From Roseibium sp. MMSF_3544 (GTDB lineage Bacteria; Pseudomonadota; Alphaproteobacteria; Rhizobiales; Stappiaceae), in contig NZ_JASHKA010000004.1 in the NCBI RefSeq assembly GCF_030732845.1, positions 62,001-126,000 on the forward strand: DNA of 64,000 nucleotides, written 5' to 3'. Of the stretch, positions 27,117 through 36,981 are shown piece by piece. The notes under the pieces were generated by a model. The model was not told where the DNA came from, made no database searches, and saw nothing but the letters and a program-made list of their open reading frames with translations. A program made the position numbers and the translations under genes. The stretch's first letter is position 1; the number at the start of each line of letters is the position of its first letter.

Positions 27117-28499
27117 CTACGCGCTGGCAGCAATCGGCTCAGCCTGACGGCCGTCGCGTTCCTTCTTCAGGTTTTCGGCAATCAGGAAAGCGAGTTCCAG
27201 CGCCTGATCGGCATTGAGACGCGGATCGCAATGTGTGTGATAGCGATCGCCGAGTTGTTCTGCCGTCAGGGCCCGGGCACCGCCGGTGCATTCGGTGACG
27301 TTGCGTCCCGTCATCTCCACGTGCACACCGCCCGCATGCGTTCCTTCAGCGCGGTGCACTTCAAAGAAGGCCTCCACTTCCTTCAGAATGCGGTCGAAGG
27401 GGCGTGTTTTGTAGCCGCCGGCGCTGATAGTGTTGCCGTGCATCGGATCACAGGACCAGACGACAGTCTTGCCTTCACGCTCCACCGCGCGAACAAGCTG
27501 CGGCAGGTGATCGAAGACCTTGTCCGCACCGAAGCGCGCAATCAGGGTCAAACGGCCGGGCTCATTTTCCGGGTTGAGGATGTCGATCAGCTCGATGAGC
27601 CCGTCCGGTGTCAGCGACGGTCCGCATTTCAGACCGATCGGGTTCTCGATGCCTCGGAAGAACTCGACATGGGCGTGATCCGGCTGGCGGGTCCGATCGC
27701 CGATCCAGAGCATGTGCCCGGAGGTCGCGTACCAGTCTCCGGACGTGGAATCGACACGGGTCAAGGCCTCTTCGTAGCCGAGCAACAAGGCTTCGTGGCT
27801 GGTGAAGAAATCGGTCCCGCGCATTTGCGGTACATTTTCAGAGCTGATGCCGCAGGCCCGGATGAACGCGAGCGCTTCAGTGATCCGGTCCGCCAGCTCT
27901 TTGTATCTGTGACCCTGCGGGCTGTCGGAGATGAAGCCGAGCATCCACTGGTGAACCTGATCGAGATCGGCGAAACCGCCCTGCGCAAAAGCGCGCAAGA
28001 GGTTCAGCGTCGCAGCGGACTGGCGGTAGGCCATGGCCATCCGGGTCGGATCCGGAATCCGGCTGTCGGACGAGAAATTGATGTCGTTGATGATGTCACC
28101 GCGGTAGCTCGGCAATTCGACATCATCTTTCTTTTCCACGTTCGAAGAACGGGGTTTTGCGAACTGCCCGGCAATACGGCCAACCTTCACCACGGGCTGG
28201 CTGGCAGCATATGTCAGGACGACCGACATCTGCAGGAACACCCGGAAGAAATCACGGATGTGGTCCGGATGATGCTCTGCAAAGCTTTCGGCGCAGTCGC
28301 CGCCTTGAAGCAGGAAACCGTTTCCGGCCGCAACGTCGGCAAGCTGTTGTTTCAGCGCACGCGCCTCACCGGCAAAGACCAGCGGCGGATAAGTCGACAG
28401 GCGCTGCTCAACACTCGCCAGGGTCTCTTGATCCGGGTATTCCGGAACCTGCAAGATCGGCTTCGATCTCCAAGTCTCCGGGCTCCACTTCTCCGCCAT
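27117..28499 (-). CDS. aroG: 3-deoxy-7-phosphoheptulonate synthase, class II
   Basis: First enzyme of the shikimate pathway, joining phosphoenolpyruvate and erythrose 4-phosphate. The 460-residue protein has the class II (plant/actinobacterial-like) features: [19 protein letters not shown] at the N-terminus, [76 protein letters not shown] and [16 protein letters not shown]. Class II enzymes of this type occur widely in Alphaproteobacteria. GGAG is 8-9 nt before the ATG. It is transcribed alone and ends in a strong terminator. Confidence 0.95.
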   Translation of the reverse strand: MAEKWSPETWRSKPILQVPEYPDQETLASVEQRLSTYPPLVFAGEARALKQQLADVAAGNGFLLQGGDCAESFAEHHPDHIRDFFRVFLQMSVVLTYAASQPVVKVGRIAGQFAKPRSSNVEKKDDVELPSYRGDIINDINFSSDSRIPDPTRMAMAYRQSAATLNLLRAFAQGGFADLDQVHQWMLGFISDSPQGHRYKELADRITEALAFIRACGISSENVPQMRGTDFFTSHEALLLGYEEALTRVDSTSGDWYATSGHMLWIGDRTRQPDHAHVEFFRGIENPIGLKCGPSLTPDGLIELIDILNPENEPGRLTLIARFGADKVFDHLPQLVRAVEREGKTVVWSCDPMHGNTISAGGYKTRPFDRILKEVEAFFEVHRAEGTHAGGVHVEMTGRNVTECTGGARALTAEQLGDRYHTHCDPRLNADQALELAFLIAENLKKERDGRQAEPIAASA

Positions 28500-28775
28500 T
28501 TTTCCTACTCCTACTGGACCTTGAATGCGTTCTCTTCTGCGAGTGAAAGGTCCGCGACATTTTCATTCGTTTCCGTTCGCCCGATTGAAGCAAACGTGCG
28601 GCGTTATACACGCCGATGGGCGGTAACGCCACAGGGTAATCTTGCAAAAATGCGCTGACGCCAGGATGGATTTTGCGTCGCTCGCCAATCCACGGATCGA
28701 CGCAGCTTGACACGGATCATGGCATCTCGCGCCGTTCCTGATCACCCTGTTCCCAGATCAACATAGGACAGCCCC

Positions 28776-29507
28776 ATGCCAACTCCAAGACTGGAGCACA
28801 GCCACAGGCCGGCCGACATTGCCTCAAGGCTTTCGGAGGAACCGCAGGCAAGTTATCTGCGCGACTGGATTTATGGCGGTATTGATGGCGCAGTCACGAC
28901 ATTCGCAATCGTTGCAGGAGCCGTCGGAGCTGCCCTTTCGCCCAAGATCATCCTGATCCTCGGCGTTGCCAATCTTCTTGCGGACGGTTTCTCCATGGCC
29001 GCAGCAAATTACAGCGGCACCAAATCCGAAGAAGAAGATTACGCCCGCCTGCTTGCTATCGAAGAAAAGCACATTGCCGTTGCCCCGGAAGGGGAAAAGG
29101 AGGAAATAAGGCAGATCTTCCGGTCGAAGGGATTTGAGGGCGAGGACCTCAATGACCTTGTCCGACTGGTCACTTCCAACAGATCGACCTGGATCGAAAC
29201 AATGATGCAGGCCGAATACGGCATGTCCTCGACCTCAAGATCGCCGGTCAAGGCGGCTCTGGCGACCTTCGTTGCGTTTGCCGTGTGCGGCAGCCTGCCG
29301 TTGCTGCCGTTTCTGTTCGGCCTCGGCGCAACCGCAATCTATACAACTGCCCTCACCGCGCTCGCCTTTTTCCTTATCGGCTCGATCAAAGCACGCTGGT
29401 CGACAAAAAACTGGGTCTGGTCGGGGTTGGAGACAACCGCCATCGGATTGTCCGCGGCCGGAATTGCCTACGTCGTCGGCTACTTGCTGCAAGGCCTGAC
29501 AGCATAG
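28776..29507 (+). CDS. VIT1/CCC1-family iron/manganese transporter
   Basis: A 243-residue membrane protein. Family landmarks are the first helix WIYGGIDGAVTTFAIVAGAVGAAL, LGVANLLADGFSMAAANYSGTKSEEEDY (metal-binding region), a cytoplasmic helical domain (about 85-160) with LVRLVTSNRSTWIETMMQAEYG, and three C-terminal helices. VIT1/CCC1 members move Fe2+ or Mn2+ out of the cytoplasm, here probably as export. It is not in an operon with iron genes. The start follows a GGACAG ribosome-binding site. Confidence 0.9.
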   Translation: MPTPRLEHSHRPADIASRLSEEPQASYLRDWIYGGIDGAVTTFAIVAGAVGAALSPKIILILGVANLLADGFSMAAANYSGTKSEEEDYARLLAIEEKHIAVAPEGEKEEIRQIFRSKGFEGEDLNDLVRLVTSNRSTWIETMMQAEYGMSSTSRSPVKAALATFVAFAVCGSLPLLPFLFGLGATAIYTTALTALAFFLIGSIKARWSTKNWVWSGLETTAIGLSAAGIAYVVGYLLQGLTA

Positions 29508-29535
29508 GTCATCAAAGGATTGAGTGCGCCGTCGC

Positions 29536-30129
29536 CTAGGACATGTCGATGAAGCTCAGGTCTCGCCGAGACATGGCCTCATCAATGGCGCCGATCACCA
29601 TATCCGGCAACGAAACAGCGCGCGGATAAGCCGGGCGGTGCCGGTCGCGCAGCACCGGTACGTGCCAGCCGTCGGTCGATTCCAGAAAATGCTCGATGCC
29701 GTCCTCGCCCCAGAAGCGAAAGAACCCGGCAAGCACGCAGTCCAGGTAACTCTGCAAAATGGGATGATCCTCAGTTCCCCAGCGATGATGTTCGGGGGCG
29801 GCAACGAAGACAAACAGGTCATCCGGACCCTGCTTCTGTTCGGCTTCGCATCGAAACGCCTCGCCCACCGCCTCGACCTTGCGATAGCGCTTTTCCCGTT
29901 TTTCGAGATCTTCCAGTCTGGAGCGCGGCTCACGCACCATGACACCCCAGATCTCTTTGTCCGGATCCTCCCGCACGCTAAGCGCACAGCGGCCCTGCCC
30001 GTTCTGTCCCATACCGCAGACACGCCACTCACGCACCCAGCCGCGCAGCTTTCCAGGGGTTGCTTCCGCATTTGCCGGGATGGTGTCGAGATTGACGAGG
30101 GAGCCATAACCGAAATATGTGATCGTCAT
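29536..30129 (-). CDS. Gamma-glutamylcyclotransferase-like (AIG2/GGCT fold) protein
   Basis: A 197-residue protein starting with the fold's substrate loop YFGYGSLVN (the YGSL motif) and followed by KLRGWVREWRVCGMG and IWGVMVREPRSRLEDLEKREKRY, which holds the conserved acidic region. GGCT-fold enzymes cyclise gamma-glutamyl groups to 5-oxoproline. The substrate of this bacterial branch is undetermined. It is transcribed divergently from the PLP-enzyme gene with a 51-bp gap and converges with the VIT gene. Confidence 0.82.
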   Translation of the reverse strand: MTITYFGYGSLVNLDTIPANAEATPGKLRGWVREWRVCGMGQNGQGRCALSVREDPDKEIWGVMVREPRSRLEDLEKREKRYRKVEAVGEAFRCEAEQKQGPDDLFVFVAAPEHHRWGTEDHPILQSYLDCVLAGFFRFWGEDGIEHFLESTDGWHVPVLRDRHRPAYPRAVSLPDMVIGAIDEAMSRRDLSFIDMS

Positions 30130-30180
30130 AGAGTGCAGTTCTTTTGTCTTTAAAAACGGAACGCCAAACCGAGGGTTGCC

Positions 30181-31368
30181 ATGATAGTCCCATCCCTTTC
30201 CCGGCAGGATGTCGCGGTTTTACGTGAGGATACCCCCGGTGTAAGTCAACTGGTACACTTTAACAACGCCGGAACGGGCCTAGCCCTCAAACCTTCTCTC
30301 GATGCCGTGAAGGAACACCTGGACCTCGAGGCCCGCATCGGTGGATACGAGGCAGCTGCTGCGGCCAAGGCCAGGATGGACGAGTTCTACACCGCGCTCG
30401 CCGCCTTGCTCGGATGCCAGCCTTACGAAATCGCCTACGTGGAAAACGCCACCAGAGCGTGGGACATGGCCTTTTACGGGATCGACTTTCGCGAAGGGGA
30501 CCGGATCGTCACCGGACGCGCGGAATATGTGTCGAATTACGTCGCCTTCCTTCAGATGAAGCAACGAAAGGGTATCGAAATCGACATTGTCGAAGACGAT
30601 GCAAGCGGCCAGATTGACCTGCGTGGATTGCAGTCAGCCATTGGTGCAAAAACCCGACTTGTCGCCCTCACCCATATCCCGACATTTTCCGGCCTGATCA
30701 ACCCCGCGGAAGAGGTCGGGGAAATTGCGCGCACGGCCGGCGTGCTCTATCTGCTCGATGCCTGCCAGTCTGCCGGTCAAATCCCTCTCAACGTCAACGA
30801 CATCGGCTGCCATATGTTGTCCGGGACCGGGCGCAAGTATTTGCGCGGGCCGCGCGGCACAGGTTTCCTTTATGTCAGCGATGCCGTCCTTGACCAGATA
30901 GACCCCCCTTTCATCGACCTTCAGTCGGCGAACTGGATCGATGAGGCAACCTATGAACTTGTGCCGCACGCGTGCCGGTTTGAAACGTGGGAACGCTATG
31001 TTGCGGGCCAGATCGGTCTAGGGGCGGCTGTTTCCTATGCCATCGGCTTTGGAATGGAACGGATCGGAAACCGGATCTGTGGCCTTGGTGCTCAATTGCG
31101 ATCGGAGCTGTCCGGACACAGCGAAATCGCCATTCACGACAAGGGTGCGCGCAAGGGTGGCATCGTGTCCTTCACTTACTCGAACGAACCTGCTTCACAG
31201 ACGAAAGCACGCCTTTCGGAGGCGGCAATAAACGTCTCGGTGAGCCAGGCCTCGTCTGCTCAAATCGACCTGCCTCACAGGGGACTGTCATCGGTGGTTC
31301 GTGCGTCCTTGCACGCATTCAACACCGAAGAGGAAATAGAACTATTCGTTAAGGCTCTTGTAAAATAG
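30181..31368 (+). CDS. Class V aminotransferase-fold PLP enzyme
   Basis: A 395-residue fold-type I enzyme. The PLP-ring Asp is in LLDACQSAGQIPL and the Schiff-base lysine is in SGTGRKYLRGPRGTGFLYV; the substrate-side RFETWERYVAGQIGLGAAV is typical of cysteine-desulfurase/isopenicillin-N-epimerase-like proteins. It lacks the mobile catalytic-Cys loop of IscS-type desulfurases as far as I can see, so a lyase, epimerase or aminotransferase role is possible. The closest named relatives by feel are selenocysteine lyase-like and EgtE-like enzymes. No ergothioneine or Fe-S genes adjoin it. Confidence 0.82.
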   Translation: MIVPSLSRQDVAVLREDTPGVSQLVHFNNAGTGLALKPSLDAVKEHLDLEARIGGYEAAAAAKARMDEFYTALAALLGCQPYEIAYVENATRAWDMAFYGIDFREGDRIVTGRAEYVSNYVAFLQMKQRKGIEIDIVEDDASGQIDLRGLQSAIGAKTRLVALTHIPTFSGLINPAEEVGEIARTAGVLYLLDACQSAGQIPLNVNDIGCHMLSGTGRKYLRGPRGTGFLYVSDAVLDQIDPPFIDLQSANWIDEATYELVPHACRFETWERYVAGQIGLGAAVSYAIGFGMERIGNRICGLGAQLRSELSGHSEIAIHDKGARKGGIVSFTYSNEPASQTKARLSEAAINVSVSQASSAQIDLPHRGLSSVVRASLHAFNTEEEIELFVKALVK

Positions 31369-31504
31369 AGCTCATCAATTGTCCCCCGAATGGGTTTGAG
31401 TACGCGACGTTAAGTTTCCCCTGTTATTCAATTTGAGGGACAGAAACGGGGCGACGAACTTGTTCGGCAGCAGACAGAAGAACGGCAATTCAGGTGCGCC
31501 GGTG

Positions 31505-32998
31505 ATGAACCGCAGCGCCGCCGGCCAGCGCATCAGGGTCTGGATTTTCGGCCTTGCCGCACTGCTCATTGTGCTGTCTGCCTCTTCTCTGACGTTTATT
31601 GCCTTTCTGGCCTGGGCCGAAGGTGACCGGCAGGCACTGGAGGGCGACAAAAGTCGGTTTACGGGTGCTTTGCAGTCTTACCAGAAGCTCATTGCGGTCG
31701 ATCAGACGGGACTGGCCCAATGGGATACGACATTCAGCGCGCTTCAACGTCCCGTGGACCGGGACTTTCTTGAAAACGAACTGATTGCCGATCTTTGGGA
31801 CCAGTTCAACCTTGAGCGGACGTTCATTGTCGGCACGGATGGCAACCTGATCGCGCAAGCCTTGCAAGACAACACGCGCTTTCCGAAGGAAGCCACGGCT
31901 ACCGATCCGGTTATCAGGCAACTCGCCGAACAAACGCGTGAACGTTTCGAGGCGCGCAAGCGCCAGTCGAATTCTGCCTTTGCCGAATGGTATCTGCCTC
32001 AGTCGGTCCTTCTGGAAGTCTCCAGTTCGGCCTATGCGACCATCGACGGGCAACCTGCCCTTCTCGTCGCGGTCCCGATCCTTCCCGACTATGGGCGCGT
32101 GAGATTGACCGGCGACTATCCGGCAGTCCTCGTCAATGCGGTTCACATCGACGACGTGATGATCGCCGACTTGAACGATACGCTGAACTACCGCGATCTG
32201 CGCTTTCATTCGGGAGCACCCGAGCGCATGCACCCGACCAACCACCTGATTTGGGCCGCCGACGGATCAATCCTGGGGTACTTCCGGTGGGACCATGCCA
32301 AAATCGGACACCAGATCTGGCTCATGGCGCTGCCACTGATTGCGCTCATAACGATTGTGATTTCACTCGTGGCGTTTGCCGCGGCAGCAAAAATCAGCCG
32401 CACGTCCACGAAGCTCGAGGAAAGCGAACGCAAGAACCATTACTATGCGCATCACGACGCGCTGACCGGGCTGCCGAACAGGCATCATTTTGCCGACCGC
32501 CTCGCCTATTCGATCGACGGACTTCCGGATCAGGGTTTTGCGATTTTTGCTTGCGATCTTGACCGGTTCAAGCCGGTTAACGACACGTTTGGACATGAAG
32601 CGGGAGACAAGGTGCTGCGATGCGTCGCCGACCGTTTCGAGCGCCAATTCGGCAAGGATGCGGTTGTCTGCCGGATTGGCGGCGACGAATTCATTGTCTT
32701 GCTGACGGAGTACCAGAGCCTCGACGAGCTGGGACACCTTGCCGAAAAACTCAAATCCGCAATCGCTGACCCGATCGACATCGGAGGTGGCGAGAGCGTC
32801 AAAATCGGCTTGAGCGTTGGTATTGCGACGGCACCTGAGTGCGGCCTCGATGACAAGGAGCTGATCCGCATGGCAGACATGGCCCTTTATCGCGCGAAAG
32901 AAAGCGGTCGGAATGCGGTCGAATTCGCGGCACCAATCTACTTGTCCGCCCACTCTGACGAGAAGCAGCTCGACCTGAAACCACAATCCAACTTGTAG
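31505..32998 (+). CDS. Membrane diguanylate cyclase with CHASE4-like sensor
   Basis: From the ATG at 31505 the protein has 497 residues. Layout: signal anchor TM1 (about 11-36), periplasmic CHASE4-like domain (about 40-255: LAQWDTTFSALQRPVDRDFLENEL is the typical start), TM2 (about 262-288) and GGDEF domain (about 320-480) with RIGGDEF (GGDEF 392-396) and CDLDRFKPVNDTFGHEAGD intact. It should make cyclic di-GMP in response to an external cue. The RxxD inhibitory site is absent (GKDA at that position). The frame is open from a TTG at 31433; the ATG is preferred because it sits just before TM1 with AGGTG upstream. It is the first of two adjacent paralogues. Confidence 0.87.
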   Translation: MNRSAAGQRIRVWIFGLAALLIVLSASSLTFIAFLAWAEGDRQALEGDKSRFTGALQSYQKLIAVDQTGLAQWDTTFSALQRPVDRDFLENELIADLWDQFNLERTFIVGTDGNLIAQALQDNTRFPKEATATDPVIRQLAEQTRERFEARKRQSNSAFAEWYLPQSVLLEVSSSAYATIDGQPALLVAVPILPDYGRVRLTGDYPAVLVNAVHIDDVMIADLNDTLNYRDLRFHSGAPERMHPTNHLIWAADGSILGYFRWDHAKIGHQIWLMALPLIALITIVISLVAFAAAAKISRTSTKLEESERKNHYYAHHDALTGLPNRHHFADRLAYSIDGLPDQGFAIFACDLDRFKPVNDTFGHEAGDKVLRCVADRFERQFGKDAVVCRIGGDEFIVLLTEYQSLDELGHLAEKLKSAIADPIDIGGGESVKIGLSVGIATAPECGLDDKELIRMADMALYRAKESGRNAVEFAAPIYLSAHSDEKQLDLKPQSNL

Positions 32999-33202
32999 AT
33001 TTCGGTAGTTTTTAAATTAAATACAACTAGAACTTTTACTTGTAATTATTCCCAATAAACCAAATCAACATCACTTCTTTTTGAGTTAAAAGTACGAAAC
33101 CAACCAAATATTGGTACGTCTCGTTAATTTATCCAAATTATACTTTTCAGAATACAATCAGCATGTCGGAAATTCGTTCGACCTTCGCCAAGAGACTGCA
33201 AT
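32999..33202. other. AT-rich gap between the two diguanylate cyclase genes
   Basis: 204 bp, visibly AT-rich compared with its surroundings and without a convincing hairpin. It probably contains the promoter of the second gene; I do not see a clear -35/-10 pair with correct spacing. Confidence 0.4.
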
Positions 33203-34747
33203 TTGACTGAATTCCGGAGACGATACAGCGATCAAGCGCCCAAGCTCGCACGGCAGCATATTTCGCGGCTTGCGTTCCTGCTTGCTGCGCTCCTGATCGC
33301 TGTCACTTCTGTTTCCCTGATGTTTGTGGGCTTTGTGGCGACCCGCGCCTCAACCCAGCAGGCGATCGAAAACGAGAAACGCCTGTTTCAAAGTGTTCTT
33401 TCGGATCAGTTGCGGGCCATTGTTCGAGAGCAGATCAGGGTGACGTCCTCAGACACTTCCGTCGAAAAGCTGGTGCGCTCCTTTAGTCCGGATTACGTGC
33501 AAAGCAGCTTCGACAGACTTTGGACGGTTTACGGCCACAGCAAGATCATGCTGATTTCGGGAGGCGGAAAGGTCCTGGCAGAATCGTTCGAAGACTACAC
33601 GCACATTATCGAGCGTCCTTTGGGCGAAGTTCCGGAATTGCAGACCATCGCCGACAAACTGAACTCGAAATATGCAATGAACCGGGTGCGGGTTCCGGGC
33701 GGTTATGGCCACTTGTCTCTTCAGGGCAGCGACCCGGAAACCTATGCGATGATGGGTTTTGTTCGAATAGACGGCAAACCCGCTCTTTATGGCGCCATGC
33801 CTGTCATTCCGGACAAGTTTGAAAAGACGCTGCCTGACGGGCCCCCAACCATACTGCTGTCTGCACGCTACATCGACGATGCGCTCTTGAAGACGATCAA
33901 CTCGCAGCTGGATTTTGCCGGGTTCAGTTTCTCAGAAAGCGCGACACTTTCTGCCGAGGTGCCGTCGCTGCCGGTTGCCAATGAAAGCGGCGTTCCCGTC
34001 GGTGCGTTCCAGTGGGATAGCGACTCCGCCAGCACATCGCTCTGGCCGACGATCATTCCTGTTATCGCGCTCCTCAGCGTCGCGCTTGCGGCCATGGCGT
34101 TTGGCATTGCCTGGCGCATCGGACAGCTGACGAGTTCACTCCAGGCAAGCGAACGCCAAAACCGTTTTCTGGCGTTGCACGACACGCTGTCCGGGCTGGG
34201 CAACCGGTTGCTCTTCAACCGGGTCATGGAGACGTCGGTAAAGGAACTCCCGGACAAGAGCTTTGCAGTCCTGCACTGTGACCTCGACAAGTTCAAGTTG
34301 GTGAATGACACCTACGGGCATGCAGCCGGCGACACTGTCATCAAAACGGTGGCAACGCGCCTCCAGGAGGTCATCGGCAATCACGGTCTGGTCTGCAGGA
34401 TCGGCGGCGACGAATTCATGGTGATCTACCGCAAGGCAACCTCCAGGAACCACTTGAGTTCCCTCTGCGGAGATCTGATCTCGTCTGTCCACAACCCAAT
34501 TGCACTCTCAGACGGCAACACGGCGCAAGTCGGTCTGAGCATCGGCATTGCCCTTGCACCTGACGATGGCACCGACCCGGAACAGATCATCTGCCTGGCT
34601 GATGCTGCGCTCTACCACTCCAAGGCGCTTGGTCGCAGCCGGTATACGTTCCACTCAGACGTGCCAGCCGGAAACGGCGGCACGCCGGCGGAAACACTTT
34701 CCGGCCACGATGCACAAGAGGACGCCCAGAGGGAACGGTCAGCGTGA
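33203..34747 (+). CDS. Second membrane diguanylate cyclase with CHASE4-like sensor (tandem paralogue)
   Basis: 514 residues from a TTG start; no ATG exists before the first membrane helix, so a TTG or nearby alternative is needed. Layout repeats that of the upstream gene: TM1 (about 22-48), CHASE4-like periplasmic domain (about 50-275), TM2 (about 278-305) and GGDEF domain with CDLDKFKLVNDTYGHAAGD and RIGGDEF (GGDEF 401-405). The periplasmic parts have diverged strongly while the cyclase domains stay similar, implying duplication followed by a change of ligand. The RxxD inhibitory site is absent (GNHG). A polar tail of about 40 residues follows. Confidence 0.86.
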   Translation: MTEFRRRYSDQAPKLARQHISRLAFLLAALLIAVTSVSLMFVGFVATRASTQQAIENEKRLFQSVLSDQLRAIVREQIRVTSSDTSVEKLVRSFSPDYVQSSFDRLWTVYGHSKIMLISGGGKVLAESFEDYTHIIERPLGEVPELQTIADKLNSKYAMNRVRVPGGYGHLSLQGSDPETYAMMGFVRIDGKPALYGAMPVIPDKFEKTLPDGPPTILLSARYIDDALLKTINSQLDFAGFSFSESATLSAEVPSLPVANESGVPVGAFQWDSDSASTSLWPTIIPVIALLSVALAAMAFGIAWRIGQLTSSLQASERQNRFLALHDTLSGLGNRLLFNRVMETSVKELPDKSFAVLHCDLDKFKLVNDTYGHAAGDTVIKTVATRLQEVIGNHGLVCRIGGDEFMVIYRKATSRNHLSSLCGDLISSVHNPIALSDGNTAQVGLSIGIALAPDDGTDPEQIICLADAALYHSKALGRSRYTFHSDVPAGNGGTPAETLSGHDAQEDAQRERSA

Positions 34748-34808
34748 CACGCCTTTGAACAGAACTGTTCCCCGACGCTAATCCAGCCGTCCGGCAAAAT
34801 TTATCTGT

Positions 34809-36185
34809 TCAGCCCCGCAACTGTTCCGTCGGTTCACGCATTGTGACCAGTTCTTCCGCAGCGGTCGGGTGGACAGCGATTGTCTTGTCGAAATCCGCCT
34901 TGGTTGCCCCCATCTGCAGCGTCACGCCGAGGATCTGGGCCAACTCGCCCGCATCTGGTCCGACAACATGGACGCCGAGCACTTTTTGCGTGTCGGCATC
35001 GACAATCATCTTCATCAGCATCTTTTCGTCGCGACCGGACAAGGTGTGTTTCATCGGCCGGAAGGTGGACTTGTAGATGTCAAGGTTTGGCGTGCGCTCA
35101 AGGGCCTCGTCCTGCGTCAAGCCGACTGTTCCCATTTCGGGCTGCGAAAAGACCGCCGTTGCAATCAGGCTGTGGTCGACCGTCCAGGGCTTGTCGCCAA
35201 ACACCGTGTCGGCAAAGGCGTGTCCTTCACGGATCGCCACGGGCGTGAGGTTCGCGCGATCGGTCACGTCCCCAACCGCATAGATTGAGTCAACACTGCT
35301 TCTGGAATCACCGCGCACCCTGATTGCACCCTTGGCATCCATTTCGACGCCGACCTGTTCCAGTCCGAGATCCTTGGTGTGCGGATTACGGCCGATGGCG
35401 AACATGATCTTGTCCGCTTCGAGCGCCTGACCGGACTTGGTGTGACCCGTCAGCGATCCGTCGGCATGTTTTTCTATGCTGGAGAACGTGTCGCCCAGAA
35501 TGACCTTGATGCCCTTCTTTTCCATTTCCTGGCGCACGGTGGTACGAAGATCCATGTCAAACCCGCGCAGGATCTCCTCGCCGCGGTAGATGAGCGTCGT
35601 ATCCGCGCCAAGGCCATTGAAAATCCCTGCGAACTCGACGGCAATGTATCCGCCACCGGCAACGATGACCTTGCGCGGCAGCTCTGCCATGTGAAACGCT
35701 TCGTTCGACGTTATGACGTGTTCGATGCCCGGGACGCTGTTGTCGACGTTCGGCGAAGCGCCAACCGCGACCAGAATGTACTTGGCCGTCAGGGTTTGCC
35801 CTGTCGACAGGAGACGCACCGTGTGCTCACCTTCGATCACCGCACGGCTGTCGTGCACTTCGACGTTGGTCCGTTCCAGATTGCGCCGGTAAAGCCCTTC
35901 CAGACGCGTGATTTCCTGATCCTTGGCAGCAATCAGCTTTTCCCAAGAAAAGCTGCGTTCGCCGACTGACCATCCGAAACCTTCGGCATCTTCAAATTCT
36001 TCGGAGAATTTGGAGGCATAAACAAAGAGCTTCTTGGGAACACAGCCGCGTATGACGCACGTTCCACCATACCGGTACTCTTCAGCGATACCGACACGCG
36101 CACCATGGGTCGCGGCGATCCGCGCCGCGCGGACACCACCCGATCCGCCGCCAATAACAAAGAGATCGTAGTCGAAGTCGCTCAT
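34809..36185 (-). CDS. gor: Glutathione-disulfide reductase
   Basis: Reduces glutathione disulfide with NADPH. The 458-residue flavoprotein has FAD-binding GGGSGGVRAARIAA, redox-active disulfide GGTCVIRGCVPKK (Cys43/Cys48 region), the NAD(P)-binding AGGGYIAVEFAGIF followed by RGEEILRGFD (arginines for NADPH), IYAVGDVTDRANLTPVAIREG and the C-terminal catalytic His-Glu in VHPTAAEELVTM. It follows rpiA and the DUF2059 gene, an order seen in many Hyphomicrobiales, though a hairpin lies in the 223-bp gap before it. Confidence 0.95.
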   Translation of the reverse strand: MSDFDYDLFVIGGGSGGVRAARIAATHGARVGIAEEYRYGGTCVIRGCVPKKLFVYASKFSEEFEDAEGFGWSVGERSFSWEKLIAAKDQEITRLEGLYRRNLERTNVEVHDSRAVIEGEHTVRLLSTGQTLTAKYILVAVGASPNVDNSVPGIEHVITSNEAFHMAELPRKVIVAGGGYIAVEFAGIFNGLGADTTLIYRGEEILRGFDMDLRTTVRQEMEKKGIKVILGDTFSSIEKHADGSLTGHTKSGQALEADKIMFAIGRNPHTKDLGLEQVGVEMDAKGAIRVRGDSRSSVDSIYAVGDVTDRANLTPVAIREGHAFADTVFGDKPWTVDHSLIATAVFSQPEMGTVGLTQDEALERTPNLDIYKSTFRPMKHTLSGRDEKMLMKMIVDADTQKVLGVHVVGPDAGELAQILGVTLQMGATKADFDKTIAVHPTAAEELVTMREPTEQLRG

Positions 36186-36332
36186 TTTTGCCTCTTATCA
36201 AACTTTCCGACCAAGTGATGGGTCGGACATCCCAGCCAGCCCGCAGATAAGCGGTGGATTTTTCCTTACAAGGTTTTCGTTCGCGGCTGTTTTAGCGGAA
36301 GAAAGCAAGATTGTCCGCCATGCAAACGAATT

Positions 36333-36350
36333 GGGCCGCTTTCGCGGCCC
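36333..36350 (-). terminator. Possible terminator after the DUF2059 gene
   Basis: GGGCCGC TTTC GCGGCCC is a perfect 7-bp GC stem with a 4-nt loop, 59 bp past the DUF2059 stop. On the minus strand only AATTCGTTT follows, so termination may be partial, which would leave gor partly co-transcribed. Confidence 0.55.
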
Positions 36351-36408
36351 TCACACCGGTCAAATTGCCGGCATCAATTCTCTGTGTGGTGCGTGTGACG
36401 CCGGAGGC

Positions 36409-36924
36409 TTACTGGCCGCCGTTGCGCTTAACCAGCTCTTCCTGAACCATCGTTACCATTTCGGTGGAAATCTTGTCCTGCCATTCGCGGGCTGCACCGA
36501 CGGACACCTGCGTGACGACCGGTACTTTGTTGGTCAGTTTCTGGCCAAGTTCAGTGGCGTAAAAGACGGCAAGTTCCTTGAGCTCTTCCTCGGTGAAGTT
36601 CTCGGCCCAGGTCTGGTAGACCTTCTGGTTCAGCTCAGACCGCTTGGACGCAAGCTGAATGGCCACCTCTTGGGTGATTTCAATGATTTCTTCCGCACGT
36701 GTCGGGTCCGCCTGCACGAAAGCGGTGCGGGTCTGTTCCGCAAGAAGCGGCAGAATGTTATCGAACGGCTCCATTACTCTGGTGACTTCCGCAACCTTTT
36801 TGGCAGCCTCCAGATGGCTCTCGGAAATGGTGTCCTGCGCATATGCCGCGCTTGCCAGAAACCCCGCTGCGGTCATTACCGCGCCTAGCACAGCAGCCCG
36901 CGGGAATGCTTTTTTCAGTGTCAT
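36409..36924 (-). CDS. DUF2059 secreted protein
   Basis: A 171-residue protein with a signal peptide (about 1-29, AGFLASAAYAQ). The mature part is helical and holds the DUF2059 core: WAENFTEEELKELAVFYATELGQKLTNKVPVVTQ. Its function is unknown; homologues are periplasmic. It lies between rpiA and gor, a conserved placement in Hyphomicrobiales. An ATG with AGGAG-type site (TAGGAGTAGAAAA) supports the start. Confidence 0.9.
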   Translation of the reverse strand: MTLKKAFPRAAVLGAVMTAAGFLASAAYAQDTISESHLEAAKKVAEVTRVMEPFDNILPLLAEQTRTAFVQADPTRAEEIIEITQEVAIQLASKRSELNQKVYQTWAENFTEEELKELAVFYATELGQKLTNKVPVVTQVSVGAAREWQDKISTEMVTMVQEELVKRNGGQ

Positions 36925-36981
36925 TTTTCTACTCCTAGGCGGCCATCCGTCTCGTGTCCGGGAAAGCCATATTCAAGTAAA

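Noticed and set aside
27231..28658. 475-residue plus-strand open frame opposite DAHP synthase
   Set aside because: Antisense shadow of a conserved enzyme; the reading shows no domain.
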